A stretch of 64,000 nucleotides of DNA from Luteibacter aegosomatis (GTDB taxonomy: Bacteria > Pseudomonadota > Gammaproteobacteria > Xanthomonadales > Rhodanobacteraceae): assembly GCF_023078455.1 (NCBI RefSeq), contig NZ_CP095740.1, positions 1,228,001 through 1,292,000 of the forward strand, given 5' to 3'. Below are positions 30,493-37,768 of this stretch, one piece after another. The first letter of the stretch is position 1, and every line of letters begins with the position of its first letter. The notes below the pieces were generated by a model that worked only from the letters and a program-made list of their open reading frames with translations, did not search any database and was not told the DNA's origin. The translations under genes and the position numbers were made by a program.

Positions 30493-31580
30493 CCACCACT
30501 GGCGGGATGCGCCTCTCGTTGATCCACGCCTTCACGGAGCAGTCTTGCGATCCGCTTCCGTAAGCGAGCGAGAGGCTTCTCGACACACCAGTGAAGGACG
30601 GCTCCCAGGGCGATGGCCAGGATCACCGCGGCGATGAAGACAAGGACGTTTCCCGGCGCCGCGTGTGCAAGTAGCACGACCACCAGCCAGTGGAAGAGGT
30701 AGATGGAATAGCTCCACTTGCCAATGGAAGACATGACCTTCGAGCGGAGTATGGCGCCAACGGCACCTTCGACCTCGAGGTTCATGACCAGGAAGATCGT
30801 CCAGATACCGCCGAGCAGGATGAACTTGTCGGAGAGCCAGCTTGCGGCATTCAGCGAGGGGAAGAGCAGCGGGCGTATACCGTCCGTAAGCAGGACGATG
30901 ATGGCGAATAGGACGAGGCTCGCCGCCATGGCGAGCTTCGGCGATACCCGCGGTCGCATCGCAGGATAGATGCAGGCCACGACTGACCCAAGAAGGAAGC
31001 ACGGGACGTACCAGCGGATTGCAGTCGGAAATTGAGCCATGCCCGTGAACGGGTAGGCAAAGGCCAGTGCAGTTGCGCCAACGGCAACGGCCCCTCCAGC
31101 TGCCATGGCGCCGCGAGAGCGGTAGATCAGCGCGATGGGCACGATTGCGGCGAGCAGGATGACATAGAACTTCATCTCGACCGGAACTGTCCAGAGATGC
31201 GCGTAGTTGCCCCTGAACGTCAGGGCTGTGTAGATGTCGGACGCGCTATCGATGCCTGCGGTGCCCAGCGCGTAGTACGCAACGACGGCCAGCAGGTAAA
31301 GAGGGACAATGCGCAGGACGCGACCGATTATGTAGTCGCCTGCGACGAACCAGGTCACGGTCTTGCGCAGAAGGTGGTTCGTCAGTAGGAAGGCGCTCAG
31401 GACGAAGAACAGCCAGACGCCGACCTTGCCGGTGCCAGGGAGATATTGCCTCGTCCCTTCGAAGAACCAGCCCGTCGCATGGACGAATAGCACGAGCAGG
31501 CAGGCTAAGCCTCGGATGCCATCGGCGTTGGGGTAGTAGAACGGCCTCGGAATTCCGCGAACGTCGGTCGATGTGGTCAT
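30489..31580 (-). CDS. Membrane acyltransferase 3 (OafA/YrhL-type), likely surface conversion
   Basis: 363 residues from ATG 31580 (GGGAGCG upstream). About ten membrane helices. The N-terminal motif DGIRGLACLLVLFVHATGWFFEG carries the conserved histidine of acyltransferase family 3. FFVLSAFLLTNHLL and HLWTVPVEMKFYVILL are also typical, and the end has YSIYLFHWLVV. These enzymes move acetyl or similar groups to O-antigen or exported sugars in the inner membrane. Prophages often carry such genes next to tail fibres to alter the receptor and block superinfection. Reading opposite to the tail operon suggests lysogenic expression. The open frame continues upstream across the next gene but is not coding there. 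Confidence 0.9.
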   Translation of the reverse strand: MTTSTDVRGIPRPFYYPNADGIRGLACLLVLFVHATGWFFEGTRQYLPGTGKVGVWLFFVLSAFLLTNHLLRKTVTWFVAGDYIIGRVLRIVPLYLLAVVAYYALGTAGIDSASDIYTALTFRGNYAHLWTVPVEMKFYVILLAAIVPIALIYRSRGAMAAGGAVAVGATALAFAYPFTGMAQFPTAIRWYVPCFLLGSVVACIYPAMRPRVSPKLAMAASLVLFAIIVLLTDGIRPLLFPSLNAASWLSDKFILLGGIWTIFLVMNLEVEGAVGAILRSKVMSSIGKWSYSIYLFHWLVVVLLAHAAPGNVLVFIAAVILAIALGAVLHWCVEKPLARLRKRIARLLREGVDQREAHPASGG

Positions 31581-31658
31581 TCGTGCGCTCCCTTGCTTCC
31601 CTTGACGATCCGCGAATTTATCACGACCGGTGAGATTCGCGTGTCCTATGCTCAGGCC

Positions 31659-32645
31659 ATGTGCTACTCCGCCCAGATCGTCGCCGACTTCTCGAAGTAC
31701 CGCCGCCACGGCGGTGAGCTGGACATCCACGCCTATGTGCAGATGGCCGGATGGGCCCGGCAGAAGGGCACATGGATCAAGGGCGTGCCCAAGGCGATGC
31801 GCAACGCGTTCGTCGACTCGACGGTGCCGGACGAGCAGGAGGCGATGGCGGTGGCCCTGGACGCGTACCGTGAGGCGGCCGCGGCGCTCGAGCAGGAGAT
31901 CGCCAAGCAGTCCGCGAGGCTGGCCAAGGCCGAGGGCGTGCTGGCCGGGCCGAAGCCGACGAAGACGGCCGAGAACGATCGGCGTGTGGCCACCAACAAG
32001 ATCGCCGCGGCCCGGGCGAAGCTGGCCGAGGTCGCCGACCATACCGGCGGCGCCGAATACGCCCGCATCTGGCCCGGCGACCTGACGCCGGTGCTGATCC
32101 GCGACCACGCCACCGGCGAGCGCCGGGTGGTGCCCATGCGCTACCGCTGCCGCCTTCCGGGCTGGGACGACGCCAAGGAGCGGGCCAAGCCCGGCACCTA
32201 CAACGCCCGGATGGACTCCCTGTCCACCGTGTGGCGGAAGCTCTGGGGCTACAACCACGGCGTCATGGTGACCCGGCGCTTCTTCGAGAGCGTGTCGCTC
32301 CACCGCCTCCAGCAGCGCGAGCTGGTCCCCGGCGAGCGCGACGTGGCCGTGGAACTGGAATTCCGGCCCGAGCCCGAGCAGGACATGCTCCTGGCCTGCC
32401 TGTGGCGCTACGTGGAGCCCGAGGGCGACGAGCCCGGCTTCTACAGCGTGGCGGCTATCACCCGTGACCCACCGCCCGAAGTGGCGGCCGCCGGTCATGA
32501 TCGGTGCGTCATCCCCATCAAGCCCGAGAACCTGGACGCCTGGCTCGATCCCCAGCCTGGCCGCCTGGTCGAGATGGAGCGCATCCTCGCCGACCCCATC
32601 GACGCCTATTACGAGCACGAGCTGGTCACGAAGGACGCGGCCTAG
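31659..32645 (+). CDS. SRAP/HMCES-like abasic-site protein
   Basis: 328 residues. The start is ATG 31659 because SRAP proteins need Cys at position 2 exposed after Met removal (MCYSAQ); upstream ATG 31593 would bury it. Other family marks are TYNARMDSLSTVWRKLW, VTRRFFESVSLHR, WRYVEPEGDEPGFYSVAAITRDPP, and GHDRCVIPIKPENLDAWLDP with the likely catalytic His. A helical insertion (about 60-130, EQEIAKQSARLAKAEG...) marks the longer MCYSAQ subfamily. SRAP proteins cross-link to abasic sites in single-stranded DNA and shield them. It may protect replicating phage DNA. It is divergent from the acyltransferase gene. Confidence 0.88.
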   Translation: MCYSAQIVADFSKYRRHGGELDIHAYVQMAGWARQKGTWIKGVPKAMRNAFVDSTVPDEQEAMAVALDAYREAAAALEQEIAKQSARLAKAEGVLAGPKPTKTAENDRRVATNKIAAARAKLAEVADHTGGAEYARIWPGDLTPVLIRDHATGERRVVPMRYRCRLPGWDDAKERAKPGTYNARMDSLSTVWRKLWGYNHGVMVTRRFFESVSLHRLQQRELVPGERDVAVELEFRPEPEQDMLLACLWRYVEPEGDEPGFYSVAAITRDPPPEVAAAGHDRCVIPIKPENLDAWLDPQPGRLVEMERILADPIDAYYEHELVTKDAA

Positions 32646-32726
32646 TCCGAGTCCTAACAGGATTGGCAGCGGTTGGCCTGACATCGTAGTCTCACGAGAG
32701 ACGAATTTCGGTCAGGGGAAGCAGGG

Positions 32727-33788
32727 ATGAGCGAGACTAGTAAGACAAAATCTGTTCACTACAAATCCGCGCTAATTAGCGGAGGCATAATTCTTCAGGA
32801 CGTCATTAAGTCGACGATAGGCCCGGGTACACAATTCTCCAAACCCAAATCACGCCAGCAAAAGCCAAATCCAGAATCGGAGACAGTTGTATTCATCAAT
32901 CGATTTGAAGATTATAACGGAGTTACTTTTGGCCAACTTGTTACGCTTGAAGCTGGTCGCGTGCAGCAGGTGATAACGGTAGACGACTCAGCCGATTATT
33001 ACTCCATTGATGCGATGACCTCTGACAAGATTCCTTCTGAAGGACAGGGGGCGGCTAATGCTGCGGAGAAAAGGCGCGAGTTTTTGGATTCTGTTCTATA
33101 TTTCGGTGTGTTGGGTAACCACGTAGTTCTTTTACAGTCGGCCTCATTGAGATCGAACCATCTTGAAGCTCATCTGACATGGCTATTGAGCATGCATGCC
33201 AAGACGATTCAGACTGGTTCGATGCTCGTTCTCAACGACAAAGCGGCTGAAGAGACCTATGAGCGGCTGAGGAAGGCGCCGGTTAAATCCGTTCGCATCG
33301 GGGCACCTCTCACGAGCGATATGGTTATCGATCCATCCGATGTAACTGATGCGAGACACTCTGAAATCGTGATGCATGAAAAGACAGAGGCTGCACGGGT
33401 TCGTGTGGTGCCCCGTGGCGCAGCGGCAGAAATGCTTATGGCTGCACTTAAAGATGGTTTTTTTGAAAAGCTAAATCTTGACGAGGCTCTTGATGAATCT
33501 AATATTCAGGTTGCCCTAGAAGTTACATATAATCGAAAGACCTCTAAAGCTGGACATAAGGTTCTTGACTCAATAGCCACGAGTTTACGGCATCTTCCCG
33601 AAAGCGATGTGCGTATCGACTTAGAGGGAGGTGGGACTATAAGGGGAAGTGATCTGAGGCTATCGGGGCCTATTAAAGTCGAGTACAATAACGGCCTGAT
33701 AAACGAAGCTTTGTTGTTCCATGCAATGCACCAATGGCTTTATTCGAAGGTGAATTCGAGTGAGGTTGACCCCAAGCTGGGGCAGTGA
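32727..33788 (+). CDS. Unknown AT-rich cargo protein, first gene of a coupled pair
   Basis: 353 residues, no signal or membrane segment. Visible parts are a charged Ser/Lys/Gln-rich start (1-50); VVFINRFEDYNGVTFGQLVTLEAGRVQQVI; a central block with YFGVLGNHVVLLQSASLRSNHLEAHLTWLL (about 125-155); a helical middle with MLMAALKDGFFEKLNLDEAL; and a beta-rich end (DVRIDLEGGGTIRGSDLRLSG, VEYNNGLINEALLFHAMHQWLY). I do not recognise the family. DNA is AT-rich relative to the neighbours (21 of 60 bases G/C at 32881-32940), indicating recent transfer. GGGGAAGCAGGG precedes ATG 32727. It overlaps the next gene by 4 bases. Its place in the cargo slot fits a defence or superinfection-exclusion role; that is inference. 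Confidence 0.8.
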   Translation: MSETSKTKSVHYKSALISGGIILQDVIKSTIGPGTQFSKPKSRQQKPNPESETVVFINRFEDYNGVTFGQLVTLEAGRVQQVITVDDSADYYSIDAMTSDKIPSEGQGAANAAEKRREFLDSVLYFGVLGNHVVLLQSASLRSNHLEAHLTWLLSMHAKTIQTGSMLVLNDKAAEETYERLRKAPVKSVRIGAPLTSDMVIDPSDVTDARHSEIVMHEKTEAARVRVVPRGAAAEMLMAALKDGFFEKLNLDEALDESNIQVALEVTYNRKTSKAGHKVLDSIATSLRHLPESDVRIDLEGGGTIRGSDLRLSGPIKVEYNNGLINEALLFHAMHQWLYSKVNSSEVDPKLGQ

Positions 33789-34330
33789 GGTTAGACGTGA
33801 CGAAAGGACGTTTTTCGGCAAGCCGCGCTCTTTGGGGCGTGGTGTCGTGCGTCCTTTTTTCTGTCCTTGTAGCTGGATCTATGCACCTGCTCGGCGGCTC
33901 AGCCGGCTCCGCCCCTCTGTGGACGCTATGTGGCATCCAGCTTGGGCCGGTGACAGTTCTTGCGGTGCTCTTCAGTAAGCTGACTGATGTGCGTGACATC
34001 GATGGGCTCACGAGAAATGAGCGTCGCCGGCTTGCTCATATGGTTGATGGGAAGACACGCGCCATCGCATGGACGATAGGGCTTTTAGTCGCTGCCGATG
34101 TTGCAATGGCGTTGGGGCTTTACGCGGCAGCGTACCGGTCCGAGCTGGTCATGCCCGTTTATGCTGCGGGAGGCGCCTTGATAGGGGCCTCAGTCGCGCT
34201 GACTCTCGGGGCCTACTTCGATGTGCAACATATCGCAGCCTTTCGGACAAAAATATCTGACCGGGAGCGTGAGGCGAAGTCTCGTGCTGCACTCCTTGAG
34301 AAGATGTCGATCAAGAGCGCGTCCGCCTGA
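33785..34330 (+). CDS. Four-helix membrane protein, partner of the preceding gene
   Basis: 181 residues with four membrane segments: about 14-37 (RALWGVVSCVLFSVLVAG), 45-66 (WTLCGIQLGPVTVLAVLF), 92-116 (AIAWTIGLLVAADVAMALG) and 121-146 (VMPVYAAGGALIGASVALTL). A basic loop (RNERRRLAHMVDGKTR) separates helices 2 and 3. A charged cytoplasmic tail follows (AAFRTKISDREREAKSRAALLEKM). GTG 33785 overlaps the preceding stop by four bases; GTG 33797 with GAGG upstream is an alternative. The coupling implies a two-component unit: a soluble protein plus a membrane partner. Family unknown. Confidence 0.8.
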   Translation: MRLDVTKGRFSASRALWGVVSCVLFSVLVAGSMHLLGGSAGSAPLWTLCGIQLGPVTVLAVLFSKLTDVRDIDGLTRNERRRLAHMVDGKTRAIAWTIGLLVAADVAMALGLYAAAYRSELVMPVYAAGGALIGASVALTLGAYFDVQHIAAFRTKISDREREAKSRAALLEKMSIKSASA

Positions 34331-34391
34331 CCGTCAAGGTGTGACGGTCGTTATCCGAGGCCCTGAGACGGTTCCGGCGTAGCGTGCGCGT

Positions 34392-34733
34392 ATGCCGACC
34401 CGCCCTCCCATCCTTGATGTGCCCGTAGTGTGGGAGCAGGGCGTCTACGGCCCCGGCGAGGGCAAGCCCTCGGGGAAGTGGTTGGCACGGTGGAACGGCC
34501 ATCTCTTCGCCTGCGCTGGTGAAACGGCTCACCGGGATACCCGGTTCATCTCGCAGGTTTTCCTTGATGGGCGTGGGGACGATCGGCTGTACTGCTACAC
34601 CCGGTCCCTCGAGCGGGCGATGTACTTCGCCGAGCGCTGGGCCAAAGCCCACCACGGCTCATTCCGCGAAGTGGTCAAGGAGCGTCCGTCGTGGCTGGGT
34701 CGGAAGCCGAAGGATTCGGACTCCCGTTCGTAG
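34392..34733 (+). CDS. Small phage protein, unknown
   Basis: 113 residues, MPTRPPILDVPVVWEQGVYGPGEGKPSGKW... A compact, aromatic-rich protein with DRLYCYTRSLERAMYFAERWAKAHHGSFREV in the middle and a polar tail. No family is recognised. It is the last rightward gene of the prophage and converges with the zinc-ribbon gene at 34675-34935, overlapping it by 59 bases. Confidence 0.6.
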   Translation: MPTRPPILDVPVVWEQGVYGPGEGKPSGKWLARWNGHLFACAGETAHRDTRFISQVFLDGRGDDRLYCYTRSLERAMYFAERWAKAHHGSFREVVKERPSWLGRKPKDSDSRS

Positions 34734-34935
34734 CAACCGCGGCGCCTTCCGCCTTCCATGCCTCATAGCGCGCCTGCCGGCATCCAGGGCATTCCTGGTG
34801 CTCCCAGCTCCCGAAGTGCTTCCGATAGGGGTTGTAGCCGCCGTGCTTGGGGCATTCGAGCCAGGCGTTCCGATAGCGCGCATCGTCCTGCGCCGCCTTC
34901 CGCGCTGCCCATCGATCGCCGCGCGGGTAACCCAT
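34675..34935 (-). CDS. Small zinc-ribbon-like phage protein (second of two)
   Basis: 86 residues from ATG 34935. A CPKHGGY motif (about 31-37) and HQECPGC (about 49-55) form a likely zinc site of the type C-x2-HG-x-Y ... CPxC, followed by a helical RQARYEAWKAEG and a Ser/Thr/Ala-rich tail. ATG overlaps the stop of the upstream gene (TGATG). Both genes share the same metal-site layout and look like a tandem pair. Function unknown. Confidence 0.6.
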   Translation of the reverse strand: MGYPRGDRWAARKAAQDDARYRNAWLECPKHGGYNPYRKHFGSWEHQECPGCRQARYEAWKAEGAAVATNGSPNPSASDPATTDAP

Positions 34936-35144
34936 CAGCGTCGAACCGCCTGACCGCACCCCGGGCATCCGGAGGCGATCACCACGCCGCGCACGAGGAC
35001 GTTGGCAGCGTAGGTTCCGTGCCGACGACAGGTGCCGCGCATGGCGAGCTGGCGCCGCTGGATGGCCGCGGTATCGATCGGGCGAGGGGAAGGGTTTCGA
35101 ACGAGAGGATGTCGAAGCATGCGCGCATGATCGCGCGCGCACAT
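34935..35144 (-). CDS. Small zinc-ribbon-like phage protein (first of two)
   Basis: 69 residues from ATG 35144 (MCARDHARMLRHPLVRNPSP...). Contains GTCRRHGTYAANVLVRG and then SGCPGC, a C-x2-HG-x-Y ... CPxC pattern like that of the following gene. The start codon has no strong ribosome site. The gene lies about 95 bases downstream of the 3' end of tRNA-Phe on the same strand, so readthrough from the tRNA promoter could supply its transcript. Similar short proteins occur in prophage ends, with no known function. Confidence 0.55.
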   Translation of the reverse strand: MCARDHARMLRHPLVRNPSPRPIDTAAIQRRQLAMRGTCRRHGTYAANVLVRGVVIASGCPGCGQAVRR

Positions 35145-35239
35145 CTCAACGTTCGCGACCGGAAATGGTCCCGAGTTTTTAGCAAGAGGGGAAGTTTTTA
35201 GCGGCGCAGCTTTCGCGGTGTTCTGGAAGCGTTGCGAGA

Positions 35240-35285
35240 TGGTGGCTCGGGACGGAATCGAACCGCCGACACGGGGATTTTCAAT
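35240..35285. other. Putative attachment site (attR or attL) in the tRNA-Phe 3' end
   Basis: The 3' half of tRNA-Phe, from CCA (35240-35242) into the T arm, forms the border between phage genes and the chromosome. tRNA 3' ends are favoured integration sites, and the tRNA is left intact, as expected when the phage carries an identical segment. The other copy and the integrase are outside the window, so the core length is a guess. Confidence 0.6.
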
Positions 35286-35315
35286 CCCCTGCTCTACCAA
35301 CTGAGCTACCGAGCC
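35240..35315 (-). tRNA. tRNA-Phe (anticodon GAA)
   Basis: 76 bases on the minus strand. Acceptor GGCTCGG/CCGAGCC, D arm GCTC/GAGC with the loop AGTTGGTA, anticodon stem GGGGA/TCCCC with loop containing GAA, T arm with GGTTCGATTCC, and CCA encoded. It has its own promoter upstream. It is the probable integration target of the prophage. Confidence 0.97.
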
Positions 35316-35356
35316 ACGAGTGCCTGCAACGTTCGTTGCGGCGTGTGGAGCCGCGT

Positions 35357-35385
35357 ATTAAATCGGCTGGCGCGGCCGCCGTCAA
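35357..35385 (-). promoter_or_regulatory. Promoter of tRNA-Phe
   Basis: On the minus strand TTGACG (-35, 35380-35385) and TTTAAT (-10, 35357-35362) are separated by exactly 17 bases, about 45 bases before the tRNA. The -35 box overlaps the end of yggX. This strong sigma-70 site can also drive the phage zinc-ribbon genes by readthrough. Confidence 0.8.
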
Positions 35386-35663
35386 GCCTTTTCGTCGGGC
35401 GGCACGTAGCCGGCGGCCTGGGCGACGTCGCCGCCGCCGAAGAAGTACTTTTCCATCTCGCCGGCGAGGAAGGTGCGCGTCTTCGGGTCGAGGGGGGAGA
35501 GGCGCATCTCGTTGATGAGCATGGTCTGGTGGGCGAGCCACTGGGCCCAGGCTTCCTTGGAGACGTTGTCGTACACGCGTTTGCCCAGTTCGCCGGGCCA
35601 GGGCGCGAAGTCGAGGCCTTCGGCGTCGCGGCCGAGTTTGACGCAGTGGACCATGTGGCTCAT
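35382..35663 (-). CDS. yggX: YggX, Fe(2+)-trafficking / oxidative damage protection protein
   Basis: 93 residues: [73 protein letters not shown]. It carries the single conserved Cys near the N-terminus, as in E. coli YggX (91 aa), which protects iron-sulfur clusters from oxidants. ATG 35663 overlaps the mutY stop by four bases. The mutY-yggX pairing is widely conserved, and MutY has an Fe-S cluster. Confidence 0.95.
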   Translation of the reverse strand: MSHMVHCVKLGRDAEGLDFAPWPGELGKRVYDNVSKEAWAQWLAHQTMLINEMRLSPLDPKTRTFLAGEMEKYFFGGGDVAQAAGYVPPDEKA

Positions 35664-36706
35664 GGGGCGATCTCCGGAAGATGGTCGAGCAGGGTGCGCA
35701 CCGGGGCGGGCAGGCCCAGCGAGGCGATGGCCTCGCGGTCGCACCAGCGCCGGTCGGCGCGGTCGGCCACGGCGGCGAGCGGGGCCGCATGGTCGAACAG
35801 GATGGGGCTCACGTCCAGCCGGTAGTGACTGAAGACGTGGGTGAAAGCGGGCAGGGGATCGGGCTGGCGCACCTTCGCGAGCTTCGCGGCGAGCGCGGGC
35901 GCGGCCTCGGCGTCGGGTGCTTCGGGGAGGCTCCACAGGCCGGACCACACGCCCTGCGCGCCACGCTTCTCCAGCAGCACGCGGCCTTGCTTGTCGCGCA
36001 CCAGCAACATCGCGACGGAGCGCGTGGGTACCTTCTTGCCGGGCTTTACCGTGGGCAGCACGGCGGTGAGGCCGTCGCGATACGCCACGCACGTCGATGC
36101 ATGCGGGCAGAGCAGGCAGGCGGGCTTGCTGCGCACGCAGACGGTGGCACCCAGGTCCATGATGGCCTGCGTGTAATCCGCGGTGCGTTCGGCGGGGGTG
36201 TGGTCGTCGGCGTGCTTCCACAGGCGCTTTTCGATGGCGCTTTCGCCGGGAAACCCTTCGATGCCGTGGTAGCGCGTGAGCACGCGCTTGACGTTGCCGT
36301 CGAGGATGGGAAAACGCAGGCCGTGCGCCTGGGCGAGGATGGCTCCCGCCGTAGAGCGGCCGATGCCGGGCAAGGCCATCAACGCGTCGAGATCGTGCGG
36401 AAGGTCGCCGCCATGGTGCTCGACGCACAGCCTTGCGGCCTGGTGCAGGAAGCGCGCGCGGCGGTAGTAGCCCAGGCCGGACCACAGGGCGAGCACGGTA
36501 TCCTCGTCGGCATCGGCGAGGGCGCGCAGCGTCGGAAGGCGCTCGACGAACCGCTGGAAGTAATCCAGCACCGTCACCACCTGGGTCTGCTGCAACATGA
36601 TTTCCGACAGCCACACGCGATACGCGCTGCGCGGATGCTGCCAGGGGAGATCCTTGCGTCCGTGGTGATCGTACCAACGGAGCAGTTCGCGGGCGAAGAC
36701 GTTCAA
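35660..36706 (-). CDS. mutY: A/G-specific adenine glycosylase MutY
   Basis: 348 residues. [10 protein letters not shown] with the catalytic Glu, the helix-hairpin-helix [22 protein letters not shown] with the catalytic Asp, the iron-sulfur loop C-x6-C-x2-C-x5-C ([17 protein letters not shown]), and a C-terminal NUDIX-like domain ([21 protein letters not shown]) that reads 8-oxoG. It removes adenine paired with 8-oxoguanine. Start is the rare codon TTG 36706, which overlaps the upstream stop as TTGA; no in-frame ATG near the family start exists. It lies in the ftsY-asmA-mutY-yggX operon. Confidence 0.95.
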   Translation of the reverse strand: MNVFARELLRWYDHHGRKDLPWQHPRSAYRVWLSEIMLQQTQVVTVLDYFQRFVERLPTLRALADADEDTVLALWSGLGYYRRARFLHQAARLCVEHHGGDLPHDLDALMALPGIGRSTAGAILAQAHGLRFPILDGNVKRVLTRYHGIEGFPGESAIEKRLWKHADDHTPAERTADYTQAIMDLGATVCVRSKPACLLCPHASTCVAYRDGLTAVLPTVKPGKKVPTRSVAMLLVRDKQGRVLLEKRGAQGVWSGLWSLPEAPDAEAAPALAAKLAKVRQPDPLPAFTHVFSHYRLDVSPILFDHAAPLAAVADRADRRWCDREAIASLGLPAPVRTLLDHLPEIAP

Positions 36707-37740
36707 GGGGCGCTTCCGACCGTGGTCGAGGACGCGGGCGCGTCGGGCGTGGCCTCGATGCGCAGGCCCTTCACGTGCAGGCTGCCCGCGTCCACGTTCG
36801 CCGCGTCGAAGGTGCCCACCAGCGGCGGCATCGTCAACGTGCCGCCCGCGTGGATGCCGTTCCACCATTCGCCCAGGGCCAGCGGGGGAATGTGCAGGTC
36901 GGCGTGTTCCGTCTCGCCGTCGAGCTTGAGCGCGACGTAGAGCGGATCGTTCTGGTTGGCCGGCGTGACGGCAAGCACGACGTCGAAGGGTTTGCCTTCC
37001 TCGCGCGTCACGCGGCCGGATAGCGACGCACCCACGTCGGCACCGCCGCGCCATGTGGCGTCACCCTTCAGGTCGGCCTCGAAATGTTTTTCGCTGGCGA
37101 GCTTGAGCTTCGCGTCGGCGAGCGTCAGCACGCCGCGCGACAGCGTGGGGACGGTGTCCAGGTCGAGCGCGTAAGGCGTGTCGTCGGCGAGGTTCGCGGA
37201 AACCGTCAGCGTGAAACGACGGCCGCTGGCGAGGCGATCCGTCTCGGCCTCGACGTTGGAAAGCAGCAACGTCGTGCCGCGCAGCAGTGTGCCGCGCGAA
37301 ATGCGAAACCCGGCATCGATGGTCGGCAGCGTGGCACCGGCGGTCGACGGCCGGCTCGGCAGCGTGTCGAGGTAGGCCGACACGGCGTCGACGTCGATGC
37401 GCGCGCCTTCCACTTCGAGGCGGGAGATCGTCGCCTCGCCGCCGAGCAGCGTGTGCCAGGGCAGCACGAGCTTGCCGCGCGACGCGGCGATGAGCGGCGT
37501 GCCGGACACGTTGCTGCGCAAGGTGAGGCCCTCGAGTTCAAGGGCGGGGCTGGGCCATAACGTGGGGTTGGCGGGACTGGACAGCGTGAGTTCGAGTCCG
37601 GCGGCACGGGCGCGCGATTGCAGCAGGGCGGTGAAGCGTTCGGGCTGGAGCACCACGTAGGTGGCGATCAGCGCCACCGCCAGCAGCAGCGCGAACAATC
37701 CGCCCAGCGCATACAGGCCGACGCGAAGGCGGCGGTTCAT
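36703..37740 (-). CDS. AsmA-family envelope protein
   Basis: 345 residues from ATG 37740 (GTG 37746 also possible). N-terminal anchor ([26 protein letters not shown], about 5-30), then a long periplasmic beta-rich part with [30 protein letters not shown], typical of AsmA/TamB-like N-terminal domains. Such proteins act in phospholipid transport or outer membrane biogenesis. It is shorter than full AsmA (about 600 aa). Coupled with mutY by a 4-base overlap. Confidence 0.85.
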   Translation of the reverse strand: MNRRLRVGLYALGGLFALLLAVALIATYVVLQPERFTALLQSRARAAGLELTLSSPANPTLWPSPALELEGLTLRSNVSGTPLIAASRGKLVLPWHTLLGGEATISRLEVEGARIDVDAVSAYLDTLPSRPSTAGATLPTIDAGFRISRGTLLRGTTLLLSNVEAETDRLASGRRFTLTVSANLADDTPYALDLDTVPTLSRGVLTLADAKLKLASEKHFEADLKGDATWRGGADVGASLSGRVTREEGKPFDVVLAVTPANQNDPLYVALKLDGETEHADLHIPPLALGEWWNGIHAGGTLTMPPLVGTFDAANVDAGSLHVKGLRIEATPDAPASSTTVGSAP

Positions 37741-37768
37741 CGCCACGATGTCGCCATCCCGCGCACCC

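Larger units (their letters stand above)
1..35280. mobile_element. Temperate prophage, right-hand part, ending in tRNA-Phe
   Basis: Continuous phage gene content runs from a repressor at the left edge to small phage-type genes beside tRNA-Phe. Module order is repressor/Cro, early genes, replication, nucleases, Q-like protein, tRNA-Gly, lysis, packaging and head, contractile tail, cargo. Head genes resemble lambda (gpA, gpW, gpB, gpC, gpD, gpE, gpFII) and tail genes resemble Mu gp38-gp48 in order. Integrase is not seen and should lie left of the repressor. The right boundary is placed at the 3' part of tRNA-Phe because phage genes stop there and housekeeping genes begin; the exact core cannot be set without the other attachment site. 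All structural genes look intact, so the element may be functional. Confidence 0.93.

Noticed and set aside
31581..32684. N-terminal extension of the acyltransferase frame across the SRAP gene
   Set aside because: The extension is the antisense mirror of a GC-rich coding region. The acyltransferase start at 31580 has a ribosome site and fits the family length.
32727..34330. Kiwa (KwaA/KwaB) as an identity for the cargo pair
   Set aside because: Size classes are similar (a four-helix membrane protein and a protein of over 300 residues), but gene order is reversed and I see no DUF4868-like features. The pair is left as unknown.
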